Origin: JAWKWH01 sp963669285
Lineage (GTDB): Bacteria; Pseudomonadota; Alphaproteobacteria; Rhizobiales; Rhizobiaceae
Length of the DNA: 64,000 nucleotides
Assembly (NCBI GenBank): GCA_963669285.2
Contig: CAXXSI010000014.1
Location: 1 to 64,000 of the forward strand
Reading direction: 5' to 3'
Positions 10,756 to 20,981 of this stretch are shown here, piece by piece. The first letter of the stretch is position 1, and every line of letters begins with the position of its first letter. The notes under the pieces were generated by a model, which made no database searches, was not told the DNA's origin, and saw only the letters and a list, made by a program, of their open reading frames with translations. Both the position numbers and the translations under genes were made by a program.

Positions 10756-11906
10756 TTACCCGGCATGTATCGGCCGCGAAACAACCGGCATGACCGGTGT
10801 CTTGCGCCGCTCGGGTTGCTTGCGGGTCAACGCCAAAACCATACCCATTGAAACCGCCATTGCGATCACGACGAGCCGCCATAGGACACAAATGGCAGCG
10901 TCATTCCCTTGGCTGGCATCAGTTGCAGATTGACGCTCATATTGATGATTGCCTGGAAACCGAAAAGCACAACGAGACCCGAGATCGCGTATCGCGAAAA
11001 ATCATCTTCGCGCTTCAACGCCACCTTCAGTCCCCGCAATACGACAAACGCAAACAGCACGAGGATGACAAAGCACAGGATAATCCCGAATTCTTCGGCC
11101 GCCACCGAGAATATGAAGTCGGTATGGCTGTCCGGCAAGATCCGTTTGACCGATCCTTCGCCCGGACCACGACCGAACCACCCGCCATTGACGATTGCCT
11201 CGCGTCCCATCTCGACCTGAAAATTATCGCCCTGCCCGGTGATAAACCGGTCGATGCGTCCGGCAACATGCGGAAACATGGAATAGGCTGCAACCGCACC
11301 GGCAACTGCCAGCGATCCCAGCGCGATGATCCAGAGCCACGGCATGCCGGCGATGAAGAACATCGCCCCCCAGGTTCCGGCAACCAAAATGGTTTGTCCG
11401 AAATCGGGTTGCGCCACCAAAAGCGCTACCACGAGACCGAGAAGGATAATCGCAAACAAGTTGCCGGGAATTTCTGGTTGGCGCCGGTGTTCCGCAAAAA
11501 GCCAGGCACAGATCACGACGAAGGCCGGCTTGAGGAACTCGGAGGGCTGCAATGAAAATCCAATGATCGACAGCCAGCGCCGCGAGCCCTTCACCTCCAG
11601 GCCGATATAGAGCGTGGCCACCATGGCGACCATCGACCCGAGCAACATGACCAATGCCAGCCGTCGAACCTGCCGCGGTGTCAGGAATGAGACCGCAATC
11701 ATCACGCCGATGGCCATGAGCATGTATATGATCTGCCGGGTGACGAAATGATAGCTGTCCAGTCCGATGCGCTCGGCAACGGCGGGGCTCGCTGCAAAAG
11801 ACAACACAACACCCAATCCCATGAGGCACATGAAGGCAGCCAGAAACCAGCGATCGACAGTCCACCACCAATTGGCGGCCGGGCTTCGGTCGACACGGCT
11901 TACCAT
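10756..11906 (-). CDS. ftsW: FtsW, SEDS-family septal peptidoglycan glycosyltransferase (one frame break)
   Basis: FtsW is a SEDS polymerase with about ten membrane helices that acts with FtsI at the septum. The reading frame shows VDRWFLAAFMCLMGLGVVLS, LAVDHW-type loops, LQPSEFLKPAFVVICAWLFA, QPDFGQTILVAGTWGAMFFI and GMTLPFVSYGGSS. One base is missing near 10865. After it the frame continues VIAMAVSMGMVLALTRKQPE and stops at 10756. The span of 1151 nt (3x383+2) agrees with one deletion. ATG 11906 overlaps the murD stop (TGATG). Confidence 0.95.
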
Positions 11907-13303
11907 CAATCATTCCCTCCGATTACCTCGAGACCATCCAGCGCCATGACGGCTGCCCGAAAATCCTCTCCCCGCACCTCGAAATTCCTGAACTGGTCAA
12001 AACTCGCACAGGCTGGCGACAACAACACCACTGATTCGCCGCTTATATCATGAGCGGCATCCTCTGCGGCATGGTTAACAGCCTGTTCAATCGTGCCGGA
12101 AATCTCATAACGAACCGTTTCACTGAGAAACGACGACAGCGCGGATGCCGCTTCGCCGATCAGATAGGCTTTCGTGATATGGCCCATATGCGGGCGCAGA
12201 GCCTCAAATCCGCCGTCCTTCTGCAGTCCACCGGCAATCCAGTAAATGTGTTCGAAACTCGCCAATGCGGTGGCGGCAGCGTCGGCATTGGTCGCCTTGG
12301 AATCGTTGACAAACAAGGTGCGGCCGATCCGTCCGATCAACTCCATGCGGTGAGCGAGACCCGGAAACGAGCTCAATCCGGCCTGTATTTCATCCGCACT
12401 GAGACCACAGGCCGCGCAGGCTGCAGTCGCTGCAAGAGCGTTTTGTGCATTGTGCTTGCCGCGCAGCGATCCGATGCCCTTAAGGTCTGCGATTACTCGT
12501 TTGCGCCCGTTTTGGCTATCTACAATACAGGTACCGTCGAGATGATAGCCGTCGTCAAGTGCGCGGATTACCGACAGTCTGCTCACTCTCTTCCCGCTTG
12601 CCTCAAGCCGGTCGGCGATTGCCACGCACCACTCATCGTCAACGCCGACCACACATAATTGCGATGCGCCGGCCACCAGACGCTCCTTGACCGACGCGTA
12701 GTGCGCCATGTCGCCGTGACGGTCGAGGTGATCGGGGCTGAGATTGAGCAGAATGCCGACATCGGGGCTAAGCGCTGGCGCCAGATCAATCTGGTAGGAT
12801 GAACATTCCAGAACATAATGTCGCTGCGGTGCGGGCGGTTCCAGGGTCAGCGCGGCGCGACCGATATTGCCACCCATCTGCGTGTCGCGGCCACTGTGGC
12901 GCAGCATATGGGCGACAAGCGCCGTGGTCGTCGATTTCCCATTCGTGCCCGTAATGGCAATGAACGGCGCGCCTGAGCCGGCATGTTCGCGCGAGAAGAT
13001 ATCGATATCACCGATGACCGGAACATTCGCGGCATTTGCCAGTTCTACCGACCAATGCGGTTTTGGATGGGTTAGCGGCACGCCCGGCGCCAATACCAGC
13101 GCGTGGAACTGGCCCCATTCGGCCTGCCTGAGATCACCCGTGGCAACCCCTTCACTCGCAGCGGTTTCGACACTTGCCGGATTGTCATCAAACGCGACAA
13201 CCTCCGCGCCGCCGGAAATCAGTGACCTTGCAGTGGCCAGTCCCGATCCGCCAAGACCGAACAAGGCAACTTTCTTGCCTGCAAACGATTTGGCCGCGAT
13301 CAT
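11906..13303 (-). CDS. murD: MurD, UDP-N-acetylmuramoyl-L-alanine--D-glutamate ligase
   Basis: MurD adds D-Glu to UDP-MurNAc-L-Ala in the cytoplasm. The gene is intact. It shows the N-terminal KKVALFGLGGSGLATARSLI, the ATP P-loop ITGTNGKSTTTALVAHML, SPDHLDRHGDMAHYASVKE and the C-domain FVNDSKATNADAAATALASF. I prefer the ATG at 13303 (MIAAKSFAG) over an in-frame ATG at 13357. It overlaps the mraY stop by 4 nt (ATGA), and the 18 upstream residues are not family-like. Length is about 465 residues. Confidence 0.95.
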   Translation of the reverse strand: MIAAKSFAGKKVALFGLGGSGLATARSLISGGAEVVAFDDNPASVETAASEGVATGDLRQAEWGQFHALVLAPGVPLTHPKPHWSVELANAANVPVIGDIDIFSREHAGSGAPFIAITGTNGKSTTTALVAHMLRHSGRDTQMGGNIGRAALTLEPPAPQRHYVLECSSYQIDLAPALSPDVGILLNLSPDHLDRHGDMAHYASVKERLVAGASQLCVVGVDDEWCVAIADRLEASGKRVSRLSVIRALDDGYHLDGTCIVDSQNGRKRVIADLKGIGSLRGKHNAQNALAATAACAACGLSADEIQAGLSSFPGLAHRMELIGRIGRTLFVNDSKATNADAAATALASFEHIYWIAGGLQKDGGFEALRPHMGHITKAYLIGEAASALSSFLSETVRYEISGTIEQAVNHAAEDAAHDISGESVVLLSPACASFDQFRNFEVRGEDFRAAVMALDGLEVIGGND

Positions 13304-14382
13304 CTGAGCTTCAGGGTAGACAGACCGATCAGCGCCAGGATGACAGATATGATCCAAAACCGGATCACCACCTGGCTTTCGGTCCAGCCGAGTTTTTCGA
13401 AATGATGGTGGATCGGCGCCATCAGGAACACCCGTTTACCGGTCATCTTGAACCAGCTGACCTGAATGACCACCGACAGGATTTCGACGACAAACAGGCC
13501 ACCCACAATGGCGAGCACGATTTCGTGCTTGGTTGCCACCGCAATCGCACCGACAAGTCCCCCGAGTGCCAATGAACCGGTATCACCCATGAAAATGGCC
13601 GCCGGCGGTGCGTTGAACCATAAAAATCCCAATCCAGCACCGATGACCGCCCCCAGCACCACCGCAAGTTCGCCGGTTCCGGGAACGAAGTGGATCTGCA
13701 GGTAGTCTGCGAATACGGCGTTTCCCGACAGATAGGCGATCACGCCAAAAGTCGAGGCGGCGATCATCACCGGCACGATAGCCAATCCGTCCAAACCGTC
13801 GGTCAGATTGACCGCATTGCCCGATCCGACCATGACGAAACAGGCAAAAGGAATGAAAAACCAACCCAGATCGACCACAAGATCCTTGAAAACCGGGAAA
13901 GTGACAGACGTCGCAAATGGTGTTTTGCCATTTTGAATGATGATCCAGGTGGCAAATGCCGCAATGACGAATTCGGCCACCAATCGCGCCTTGCCGGAGA
14001 ATCCCTTGTCGGATTGTTTGGTGACTTTGAGATAGTCGTCCCAAAAACCGATGGCCCCGAAACCCACCGTGACCATCAAAATCACCCAGACATAGACATT
14101 GGACAAATTGGCCCACAACAGGCTGGAGATAATGATGCCGGTCAGGATCATCAGCCCGCCCATCGTCGGCGTGCCGGCTTTCTTGAAGTGGGTCTGCGGC
14201 CCGTCGGCCCTGATCGGCTGGCCACGCCCCTGCCGAATACGCAGCGAATTGATGATAACCGGACCGAACATGAAGACGATCAATGCAGATGTGATCAGCG
14301 CACCGCCCGTTCGGAATGTGATGTAACGAAATACATTCAGCACCGATAGTTGGTCGGCGAATTCAACCAGCATTGTAAACAT
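13300..14382 (-). CDS. mraY: MraY, phospho-N-acetylmuramoyl-pentapeptide transferase
   Basis: MraY transfers phospho-MurNAc-pentapeptide to undecaprenyl phosphate, giving lipid I. It has 360 residues, ten predicted membrane helices and no frame break. Key cytoplasmic motifs are HFKKAGTPTMGGLMIL near residue 66, NLTDGLDGLAIVPVMI (catalytic Asp pair), FMGDTGSLALGGLVGAIAV and APIHHHFEKLGWTESQVVIR near the C-terminus. ATG 14382 is followed by the family N-terminus. About 85 nt separates it from murF, one of the few real gaps in this operon. Confidence 0.96.
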   Translation of the reverse strand: MFTMLVEFADQLSVLNVFRYITFRTGGALITSALIVFMFGPVIINSLRIRQGRGQPIRADGPQTHFKKAGTPTMGGLMILTGIIISSLLWANLSNVYVWVILMVTVGFGAIGFWDDYLKVTKQSDKGFSGKARLVAEFVIAAFATWIIIQNGKTPFATSVTFPVFKDLVVDLGWFFIPFACFVMVGSGNAVNLTDGLDGLAIVPVMIAASTFGVIAYLSGNAVFADYLQIHFVPGTGELAVVLGAVIGAGLGFLWFNAPPAAIFMGDTGSLALGGLVGAIAVATKHEIVLAIVGGLFVVEILSVVIQVSWFKMTGKRVFLMAPIHHHFEKLGWTESQVVIRFWIISVILALIGLSTLKLR

Positions 14383-14467
14383 GCGAACCCGTGTCCCCTC
14401 TTGCCCCGCTTCGTGGCGCCCAGCACCGCGGGCAAATTGTCCGGCGACTTAATAAGATCGACCGATT

Positions 14468-15892
14468 CTATACGTCCGCCTCAACAGGCGGATAGCGCTT
14501 TACCAGCGCATCCACAATCTTTGAAAAGCCAATTCCGTTCGACGATTTGATCATGATGGCGTCGCCGGGCCGTACCGCGTCGACCACCAGTTCGCAAAGC
14601 TCTCCCGGCTCCTCACGGTATTCCGACTTGATCTTCGCCGGCAGTTTTTCCGACAAGGCGTGCATTTCGGCACCGCCCAAAAAAACCTGCTGTGCCTGCG
14701 CTTCGGCGACCCGCGGTCGCCAGTCCCGCATGCAATCTCGCCGAATGATCGCCCAGTTCGAGCATGTCGCCGAGAACCGCAATTCGCCGTCCCTTGTTCG
14801 AGACAGGCGCCGACCGAAGCAAATCGAGTGCCGCCGCCATAGAAGCCGGATTGGCATTGTAGCTCTCGTCGATGAGGATCATCTGACCCTTCGGATGTTT
14901 GAGCGTCACCTGTTTGCCACGTCCCGTCTCGGCCCGGAATGCAGCAAGCGCGTCGGCTGCCTTGTCGACATCGGCACCGGCAAGAAAAGCCGCACCCAGC
15001 GCGGCAAGGGCATTTTGCGCGATGTGGCGACCCGGCGCACCGATTGTCAGGTCATGAAACTTGCCGTCGATTTTTACCCGGGCGCGGCTTCCGTCCGCCT
15101 CACTTTCAAACTTCGTCAGTTTGAGCGAGGCGTTCCTGTGTGCGCCAAAACCATGAATGTTCTGCACGCCTGCCGCGGTTGCCGCGGTTACAAGCCGCTT
15201 CCACTTGCCGTCGTCGCGATTGATGATTGCGTGGCCACCCCGAACCAGCCCCTCGAAAATCTCCGCCTTGGCATCGGCAATTTCGTTGAGGTTCTTGAAC
15301 TGGCCGAGATGGGCGGCGGCGATCAGCGTGATGATCGCGATGTGGGACGGACCAATTTGACCAGCGGTCTAATTTCGCCTGGATGATTCATCCCGATCTC
15401 GAACACGCCGAAATCAGCGTCTTTCGGCATCCGGGCAAGCGTGAGCGGAACACCCCAATGATTGTTGAAAGATTTGACCGAGGCGTGCACCGCCCCGGCG
15501 GATTCCAGCGCATGCCGCAGCATCTCCTTCGTGGTCGTCTTGCCGACGGAACCGGTGATGGCGATGAATTTCGCTTTTGATCGCTTGCGCGCCGCAGCGC
15601 CAAGCTTTTCCAGCCCTTCGAGTACATCGTCAACGACAATCATCGGAACCTTGAGCCGTCCGAGCGCCGGCAGTTTGGCTTCGGACACCACCAGCAGCGC
15701 AGCACCATTGGCCATAGCGGCGGTAGCAAAATCATGGCCGTCGAAACGGTCGCCCTTGATCGCGAAAAAGGCTTCGCCCTTGTCCAGCGAGCGGCTGTCG
15801 ATGGAAATTCCGGTAATACCCTCAGGCATGTCGCCGACAGGTCGTCCGCCCATGGCCGACACCATCGCCTCGCACGTCCAAAGCCAACTCAC
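14468..15892 (-). CDS. murF: MurF, UDP-MurNAc-tripeptide--D-alanyl-D-alanine ligase (frameshifted)
   Basis: MurF adds the D-Ala-D-Ala made by Ddl, completing the pentapeptide. The N-domain GISIDSRSLDKGEAFFAIKG, the P-loop AITGSVGKTTTKEMLRHALE and FNNHWGVPLTLARMP lie in the first frame. GRHIAQNALAALGAAFLAGA and LIDESYNANPASMAAALDLL are in a second, and the C-terminus VKSSNGIGFSKIVDALVKRY-type tail is in a third. Breaks are near 15350, 15175 and 14740. ATG 15892 overlaps the murE stop by 4 nt. Repaired length is about 474 residues. Confidence 0.93.
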
Positions 15893-17343
15893 GCAGCCAC
15901 CCCCGCGATTGCTGAGCGCACTTCCTCATGATCGGAAAACGGCAGTGTCTCCTTGCCGACAATCTGCCCGTGTTCGTGTCCTTTGCCAGCGACGATCAGC
16001 GTGTCACCCTCATCCAGCATGGATACGGCCCGGCGTATGGCTTCGCGCCGATTGCCAATCTCGATAGCACCTGGCGCCGACTTCATGATTTCGGCACGAA
16101 TGGTTTCCGGTTGTTCGCTGCGGGGATTGTCGTCAGTCACGATGACGATGTCCGCCAGATCGGCGGCAATCGCGCCCATGATCGGGCGTTTGCCCTGATC
16201 CCGGTCACCGCCGCATCCGAAAACGACAATTACCTTGCCGGTGGTGAACGGGCGAACCGATTGCAGGACACTGCGAAGCGCATCGGGTTTATGTGCATAG
16301 TCGACGTATACGGGTGCGCCGTTCACGGCGGTACCGGCCAAATCCAGCCGCCCGGGCGCACCTTCGAGTTCCTCCAGAGCGGATACGGCGATTTGCGGTT
16401 CCGTTCCGGTCGCTATCGCTAGGCCTGCGGCAACGATGGCGTTGGCGATCTGAAAATCGCCGGCAAGCGGCAGCATGAATTCGTAGAGTTCGCCATTGAT
16501 CGCGACTTCGGCACGCTGGCGGTGCCGTTCGTGTTCAATCCGCTTCAGCGCGATGAATGTTCCATGCCGCCCGACGGTCAGTACATCAAGACCGGCAGCA
16601 CGGGCAGCGTCTTCGGTGCGCTTCGACCACTCGTCATCGGCAAAGATGACCGCGGGCGCACCCTTGGGCAGCAGGGTATCGAACAGCCTAAGCTTGGCGC
16701 GATGATAGTCCGCCATGTCCGGATGATAGTCCATATGATCACGGCCGAGATTGGTGAATGCGCCGGCCGAAAGCCTGACACCGTCGAGCCGGCGCTGATC
16801 AAGTCCGTGGCTTGAGGCTTCCATTGCCGCGTGCGTGACGCCACCGGCAGCCAATTCCGCCAGCAGTCGATGCAACTCAACCGGATCGGGTGTGGTCAGT
16901 GAACCGTAGTCGTCACGACCGGGCGCCTGAACGCCCGTTGTGCCGATACTTGCAGCGGTCTTGCCCGCATGCTCCCAGATTTGCCGGGTGAATGCAGCCA
17001 CCGACGTCTTGCCCGCGGTTCCTGTCACCGCGACCATGGTACCGGGTTGCTGTTCGTAGTATCGCGCCGCCACCAGTGACAACGCTCTGCGCGGATCGGC
17101 GGTTTCCAGCACCGGAATTCCTGACTGCGCGATGTCCGTTCCCGGAGCAGCTATGATTGCAACAGCGCCGGCCGCTGCGGCCTGGTTGGCAAATGCGGCC
17201 CCGTCGGCCTTTGTTCCCTGCAGTGCCGCAAACAGAAATCCCGGCTCAACCTTGCGCGAATCGGATGTGATGCCGGCAATGTCGATATCGGCAACGCCCC
17301 CATCGCCAACAGGCAGAATTCCGGCAAATTCCTTGAACTTCAT
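15889..17343 (-). CDS. murE: MurE, UDP-MurNAc-L-alanyl-D-glutamate--2,6-diaminopimelate ligase
   Basis: MurE adds the third stem-peptide residue. The ORF is intact. SDSRKVEPGFLFAALQG binds the UDP-substrate, VAVTGTAGKTSVAAFTRQIW is the ATP P-loop, and DDNPRSEQ carries the DNPR motif that marks meso-diaminopimelate rather than lysine specificity. I prefer ATG 17343 (MKFKEFAGIL, about 484 residues) to an upstream in-frame ATG at 17367. The stop overlaps murF. This tells us the cell wall is of the usual Gram-negative A1gamma type. Confidence 0.94.
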   Translation of the reverse strand: MKFKEFAGILPVGDGGVADIDIAGITSDSRKVEPGFLFAALQGTKADGAAFANQAAAAGAVAIIAAPGTDIAQSGIPVLETADPRRALSLVAARYYEQQPGTMVAVTGTAGKTSVAAFTRQIWEHAGKTAASIGTTGVQAPGRDDYGSLTTPDPVELHRLLAELAAGGVTHAAMEASSHGLDQRRLDGVRLSAGAFTNLGRDHMDYHPDMADYHRAKLRLFDTLLPKGAPAVIFADDEWSKRTEDAARAAGLDVLTVGRHGTFIALKRIEHERHRQRAEVAINGELYEFMLPLAGDFQIANAIVAAGLAIATGTEPQIAVSALEELEGAPGRLDLAGTAVNGAPVYVDYAHKPDALRSVLQSVRPFTTGKVIVVFGCGGDRDQGKRPIMGAIAADLADIVIVTDDNPRSEQPETIRAEIMKSAPGAIEIGNRREAIRRAVSMLDEGDTLIVAGKGHEHGQIVGKETLPFSDHEEVRSAIAGVAA

Positions 17344-17393
17344 CGCACTCAGATCGTTACCCCGCAAGATAGGCCGCTTTCATAGCAAATCGA

Positions 17394-19121
17394 TTAGTGA
17401 TGCGATATCAGCAAGGCCTTACTTTCGTGGCCAAATTCGGGCTTCACGCCCAAAAGCGAAGCCGAACGGCTGATTATTCCCGCAACAGTCGGCGCAGCGT
17501 TCGATCCGGCAGTTGCGCCCCTACCCTTTTTTTCCGGTTTCGGCTCATCGAGAATCACCAACACCACATATTGCGGATCATCGATCGGGAACGCGGCAAG
17601 AAAGGCGTTGAACCGCTTGTTCGATACATAGCGCCCGTTGATCACTTTTTCGGCCGTTCCGGTCTTTCCACCGACAAAATATCCTGGCACCTCAGCCCGT
17701 CGTCCCGATCCCTTTTCAACATTGAGGCGGAATAGATAGCGCATTGCCGCACTGGTTTTCGGATTCAGTACCCGAGTTGCCGACAGCTCGGCGGCGTGTT
17801 CGTCGCGCGGCAGGAATGTGGGTTGCATCAGCTTGCCGCCGTTTAACAGTGCGGCCGCCGCAACGGCAGTCTGGAGCGGAGTTGTCGCCATACCATGCCC
17901 GAATGAAATCGTAATCGAGTTCAGTTTTTTCCATTTTTTCGGCTCGGTCGGGTGGGCGACCTCCGGCAGTTCGGTATCCATTCTGTCCAGCAAACCAACG
18001 CGCTTCAGGAAAGCCCGATGACCGGCCACACCAATTGCATCAGCCATTTTTGCAGTGCCGATATTCGACGAATAGATGAAAATCTCCGGCACGCTCAACC
18101 AGCGGCGCTTGCCGTGAAAATCGTTGATCGTGAACCGGGCGATGCGGATTGGTTTGCGGGCATCAAACTTGTCACCCAGATGCACTTTGCCGGAATCGAG
18201 CGCCATGGCTGTCGTGAACGTCTTGAAGGTCGAACCCATCTCAAAAACGCCCGCAGACATGCGGTTTAAGCGATCTTTTTCTTGTGCATTGTAAGGATTG
18301 TTGGGGTTGTAGTCCGGCAGGGACGACATCGCCACGACCTCGCCGGTGCGGGCATTCAGCACAACCGCACCCGCCGCGATTGCCTGGTAGCGCTCCATCG
18401 CGCGAACCAGCTCGTCACGCACGATGTGCTGGACACGCAGATCGATGGAAAGGCGCACCGGCTCCAGCTCGGCGCCGATGGCAAGGCCGGTTTCCTGCAG
18501 TTCTGCAAATCCCTGGTCGTCTATGTATTTCTCCATCCCCGCTGTGCCCTGGTTGTCGATATTGACCAGGCCGAGAATGTGGGAAGCCGTCGGGCCGCCC
18601 GGATAAAACCGCCGCTTTTCGGTTCGAAAGCCGATCCCCGGAATGCCGAGTTTTTGGATCTCGTTTTGCTGGCCGGGCGTCAGTTCACGGCGCAACCACG
18701 CAAAACCGGCGCCGCTGCGAAGCCGCCGGTAGGTCGTATTGAAATCGAGATCGGGCAGCACTGTCGCCAATTGTTCGACCGCTTCATCGGCATCGACGAT
18801 ACGGCGTGGTTCGGCAAACAAGGAAGCCGTCTTGATGTCGGTGGCGAGCACTTCGCCGTTTCGGTCTAAAATGTCGGGGCGGGAGACCAGATTGCGGTCG
18901 ACCACGGCACCGCGCCGCAGATCAGGGTCGGTAATTCCGAGATAGACAAGACGCCCGCCGATCGTGGAGAATATTGCCACGAACAGAACCATCGTAATCA
19001 GCAACCTGCTGCGGGCGCGTGCTCCGGTGGATTTGATGGCGCCTTCAACAACGATGGAATCTTCGCCGGTTTGGTTGTCCTCGGCTTGCTTGCGTCGCCT
19101 GAACGCGAATTGCCACTTCAT
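17394..19121 (-). CDS. ftsI: FtsI (PBP3), septal peptidoglycan transpeptidase
   Basis: FtsI is the class B penicillin-binding protein that cross-links septal wall. It is 575 residues and intact. A single N-terminal membrane anchor (LLITMVLFVAIFSTIGGRLV) precedes the dimerisation domain. The transpeptidase domain has the SxxK motif in FEMGSTFKTFT, SSN in FIYSSNIGTAKM and KTG in VGGKTGTAEKVING. The ATG at 19121 overlaps the ftsL stop by 4 nt. About 50 nt separates its stop from the murE start. Confidence 0.95.
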   Translation of the reverse strand: MKWQFAFRRRKQAEDNQTGEDSIVVEGAIKSTGARARSRLLITMVLFVAIFSTIGGRLVYLGITDPDLRRGAVVDRNLVSRPDILDRNGEVLATDIKTASLFAEPRRIVDADEAVEQLATVLPDLDFNTTYRRLRSGAGFAWLRRELTPGQQNEIQKLGIPGIGFRTEKRRFYPGGPTASHILGLVNIDNQGTAGMEKYIDDQGFAELQETGLAIGAELEPVRLSIDLRVQHIVRDELVRAMERYQAIAAGAVVLNARTGEVVAMSSLPDYNPNNPYNAQEKDRLNRMSAGVFEMGSTFKTFTTAMALDSGKVHLGDKFDARKPIRIARFTINDFHGKRRWLSVPEIFIYSSNIGTAKMADAIGVAGHRAFLKRVGLLDRMDTELPEVAHPTEPKKWKKLNSITISFGHGMATTPLQTAVAAAALLNGGKLMQPTFLPRDEHAAELSATRVLNPKTSAAMRYLFRLNVEKGSGRRAEVPGYFVGGKTGTAEKVINGRYVSNKRFNAFLAAFPIDDPQYVVLVILDEPKPEKKGRGATAGSNAAPTVAGIISRSASLLGVKPEFGHESKALLISHH

Positions 19122-19498
19122 GGCCTGGTTCCGCCGGTTGTCGTTGTGTCGACGCCATCGGCGTTATCCGCATATCCTTCAGGTTGTTCGGCAAGAATGT
19201 CTTCGATGCGCAGCGGTGCAGCGGGAAGATCGCCGATTTCGACGATTTGGTGGGCTTCAACCGGCTCGAGTTCCAATTCGGCTTGATAAATCTCCGACAG
19301 TTTCTGAAGCCGCGACGGCTGGGTCAACAAACTCCAGTCGGCCTGCAAAACGTCGATGGTTTCGCGCTCGTACTTGATGTCCGAACGAACCTGGTTGAGT
19401 TCTGCCAGTTGCCGTTCGGCATCGTGTTTCGTCTTGTAGGTGAACGCCGCGGCAGAGACCATAACTGCGATCAGCACGATGTCGGTTGTCCTGAACAT
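19118..19498 (-). CDS. ftsL: FtsL, small bitopic divisome protein
   Basis: FtsL is a short division protein with one N-terminal helix (TDIVLIAVMVSAAAFTYKTK) and a periplasmic coiled coil (ERQLAELNQVRSDIKYERET). It bridges FtsQ and the FtsWI synthase. ATG 19498 begins one base after the rsmH stop and is preceded by GGAGGAAGG, a strong ribosome site inside the end of rsmH. The longer in-frame extension to 19576 lies wholly within rsmH and is rejected. Length is 126 residues, with a Thr/Pro-rich tail that overlaps the ftsI start. Identification rests on topology and position, since sequence conservation is low in this family. Confidence 0.85.
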   Translation of the reverse strand: MFRTTDIVLIAVMVSAAAFTYKTKHDAERQLAELNQVRSDIKYERETIDVLQADWSLLTQPSRLQKLSEIYQAELELEPVEAHQIVEIGDLPAAPLRIEDILAEQPEGYADNADGVDTTTTGGTRP

Positions 19499-19499
19499 G

Positions 19500-20513
19500 C
19501 TACGACCTTCCTCCCGAAAGCGCCGGCAGCTTTGGCAAACCGAAAATCGACCGGTCTGGCGCCTGCGCAGCAGCATCCGTGCGCTCGGCTGCCCTCAGCT
19601 TGGCCGACCGCGCCCTGGGATTGGTAGCGGCCTCGTCGCCGGAAGGTTTTCGCACCCCGCTGAGTTTTGTGAATGAAGGCATCGGACCACTGGCCGCGGG
19701 CATGTGGCGTGAACCGGAAGCGGCAGTCGAGCGATCGGCGATGAAACGCTTGACGATGCGGTCTTCCAGCGAATGGAAAGTGACGACAGCAAGACGGCCG
19801 CCCGGCTTGAGAATACGTTCGGCGGCGAAAAGGGCATCGGCGAGCTGGCCCAGTTCATCATTCACGAAAATGCGCAGGCCCTGAAAAACACGCGTTGCGG
19901 GATGAATTCTGTCACCCAGCTTGCGTCCGATCGTCCGCTCAATCAATCCGGCCAGATCACCGGTTGTTGTGAATGGCTTGTCGGCACGGCGGGTCTCGAT
20001 CGCTCTGGCAATTCGGCCGGCATGGCGTTCCTCGCCGTAGAAGCCGAAAATTCGCGCCAGATCGCCGGCCTTGAGCGAATTGACCACATCGGCGGCAGTC
20101 GGACCGGTTTGCGCCATGCGCATGTCAAGCGGCCCATCGTGGCGAAACGAAAATCCGCGCGCCGGCTGATCGAGTTGCATCGATGACACGCCGACATCGA
20201 GAACAACGCCGTCGACCGGAACGTCCGACACCTCATCGAGGCTGGAGAAGCTGTCTTCGACCAGGCGAAGCCGACCGCCGGACTTGTCGACAAGCACCCT
20301 GCCCGCGCTGATGGCGTCAGGATCACGGTCGATGGCGATAACTTCGGCACCACGGTCGATGAGCGCTTTTGAATAGCCGCCCGCACCGAATGTGCCATCG
20401 ATGATGACCATTCCCGGAGCGGGCGCCAGCACGTCCAGGACTTCCTCGAGAAGGACTGGGATATGACGGACCGGTCCGCCACCGGCGACATCGTCTGTGC
20501 CGGGGTCCGCCAT
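19500..20513 (-). CDS. rsmH: RsmH (MraW), 16S rRNA m4C1402 methyltransferase
   Basis: RsmH N4-methylates C1402 of 16S rRNA using SAM. The protein, about 337 residues and intact, shows HIPVLLEEVLDVLAPAPG, the SAM motif IIDGTFGAGGYSKALID, LDVGVSSMQLDQPARGFSFR and the C-terminal TFHSLEDRIVKRFI. I chose ATG 20513, which overlaps the mraZ stop (TAATG). An in-frame extension to 20984 lies across mraZ and reads as non-family sequence, so it is rejected. Confidence 0.95.
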   Translation of the reverse strand: MADPGTDDVAGGGPVRHIPVLLEEVLDVLAPAPGMVIIDGTFGAGGYSKALIDRGAEVIAIDRDPDAISAGRVLVDKSGGRLRLVEDSFSSLDEVSDVPVDGVVLDVGVSSMQLDQPARGFSFRHDGPLDMRMAQTGPTAADVVNSLKAGDLARIFGFYGEERHAGRIARAIETRRADKPFTTTGDLAGLIERTIGRKLGDRIHPATRVFQGLRIFVNDELGQLADALFAAERILKPGGRLAVVTFHSLEDRIVKRFIADRSTAASGSRHMPAASGPMPSFTKLSGVRKPSGDEAATNPRARSAKLRAAERTDAAAQAPDRSIFGLPKLPALSGGRS

Positions 20514-20981
20514 TATCCCGTTTCCCCGCCCGGCCGCGCCTCGTACGCGGTCCGGCGAAGTTCGAGCAACCGGGCGCGCACCGCTTCGCTGTGAGCGGCT
20601 AGCTTGTCCGGATGCCAAATCTGAAAAAAATTGCCGCGCCCCAGAAACGCGACATCCGTCGAAATTCCCGTCTGCTGGCGCAGGAAGTCCGTCACGGTGA
20701 TGCGACCGTCTCGGTCGAGTTTTAAGAAAGCACTGTCGCCATGAACGTGAAACGACATATCGTCGGCCATCTGCAGGAACGGATCCAGTTCCGCGATACG
20801 TTTCTCGTAGCGGTCCAGCAGATCCAGACCGCCAACATCGAGCGCGGGCACATCCAGCGCCTTTAATGCATAGAGTTCCGAATAACCGCGTTTTTGCAGA
20901 ACCGAACGGAAGTGTGCAGGCACCGAGACCCGCCCCTTGGCGTCGATCCGGTTGACTGCACTCGATAAAAAACGGTCCCAT
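20513..20981 (-). CDS. mraZ: MraZ, dcw-cluster transcriptional repressor (one frame break near the start)
   Basis: MraZ is a double AbrB-like DNA-binding protein that represses its own operon. The visible frame begins VPAHFRSVLQKRGYSELYAL and continues to QIWHPDKLAAHSEAVRARLL. The missing N-terminus is recovered by removing one base from the C3 run at 20977-20979 (GGG on the coding strand): the ATG at 20981 then reads MDRFLSSAVNRIDAKGRVS, a textbook MraZ start. The span of 469 nt (3x156+1) fits one insertion. It heads the dcw cluster, and its probable operator lies 185 nt upstream. Confidence 0.92.
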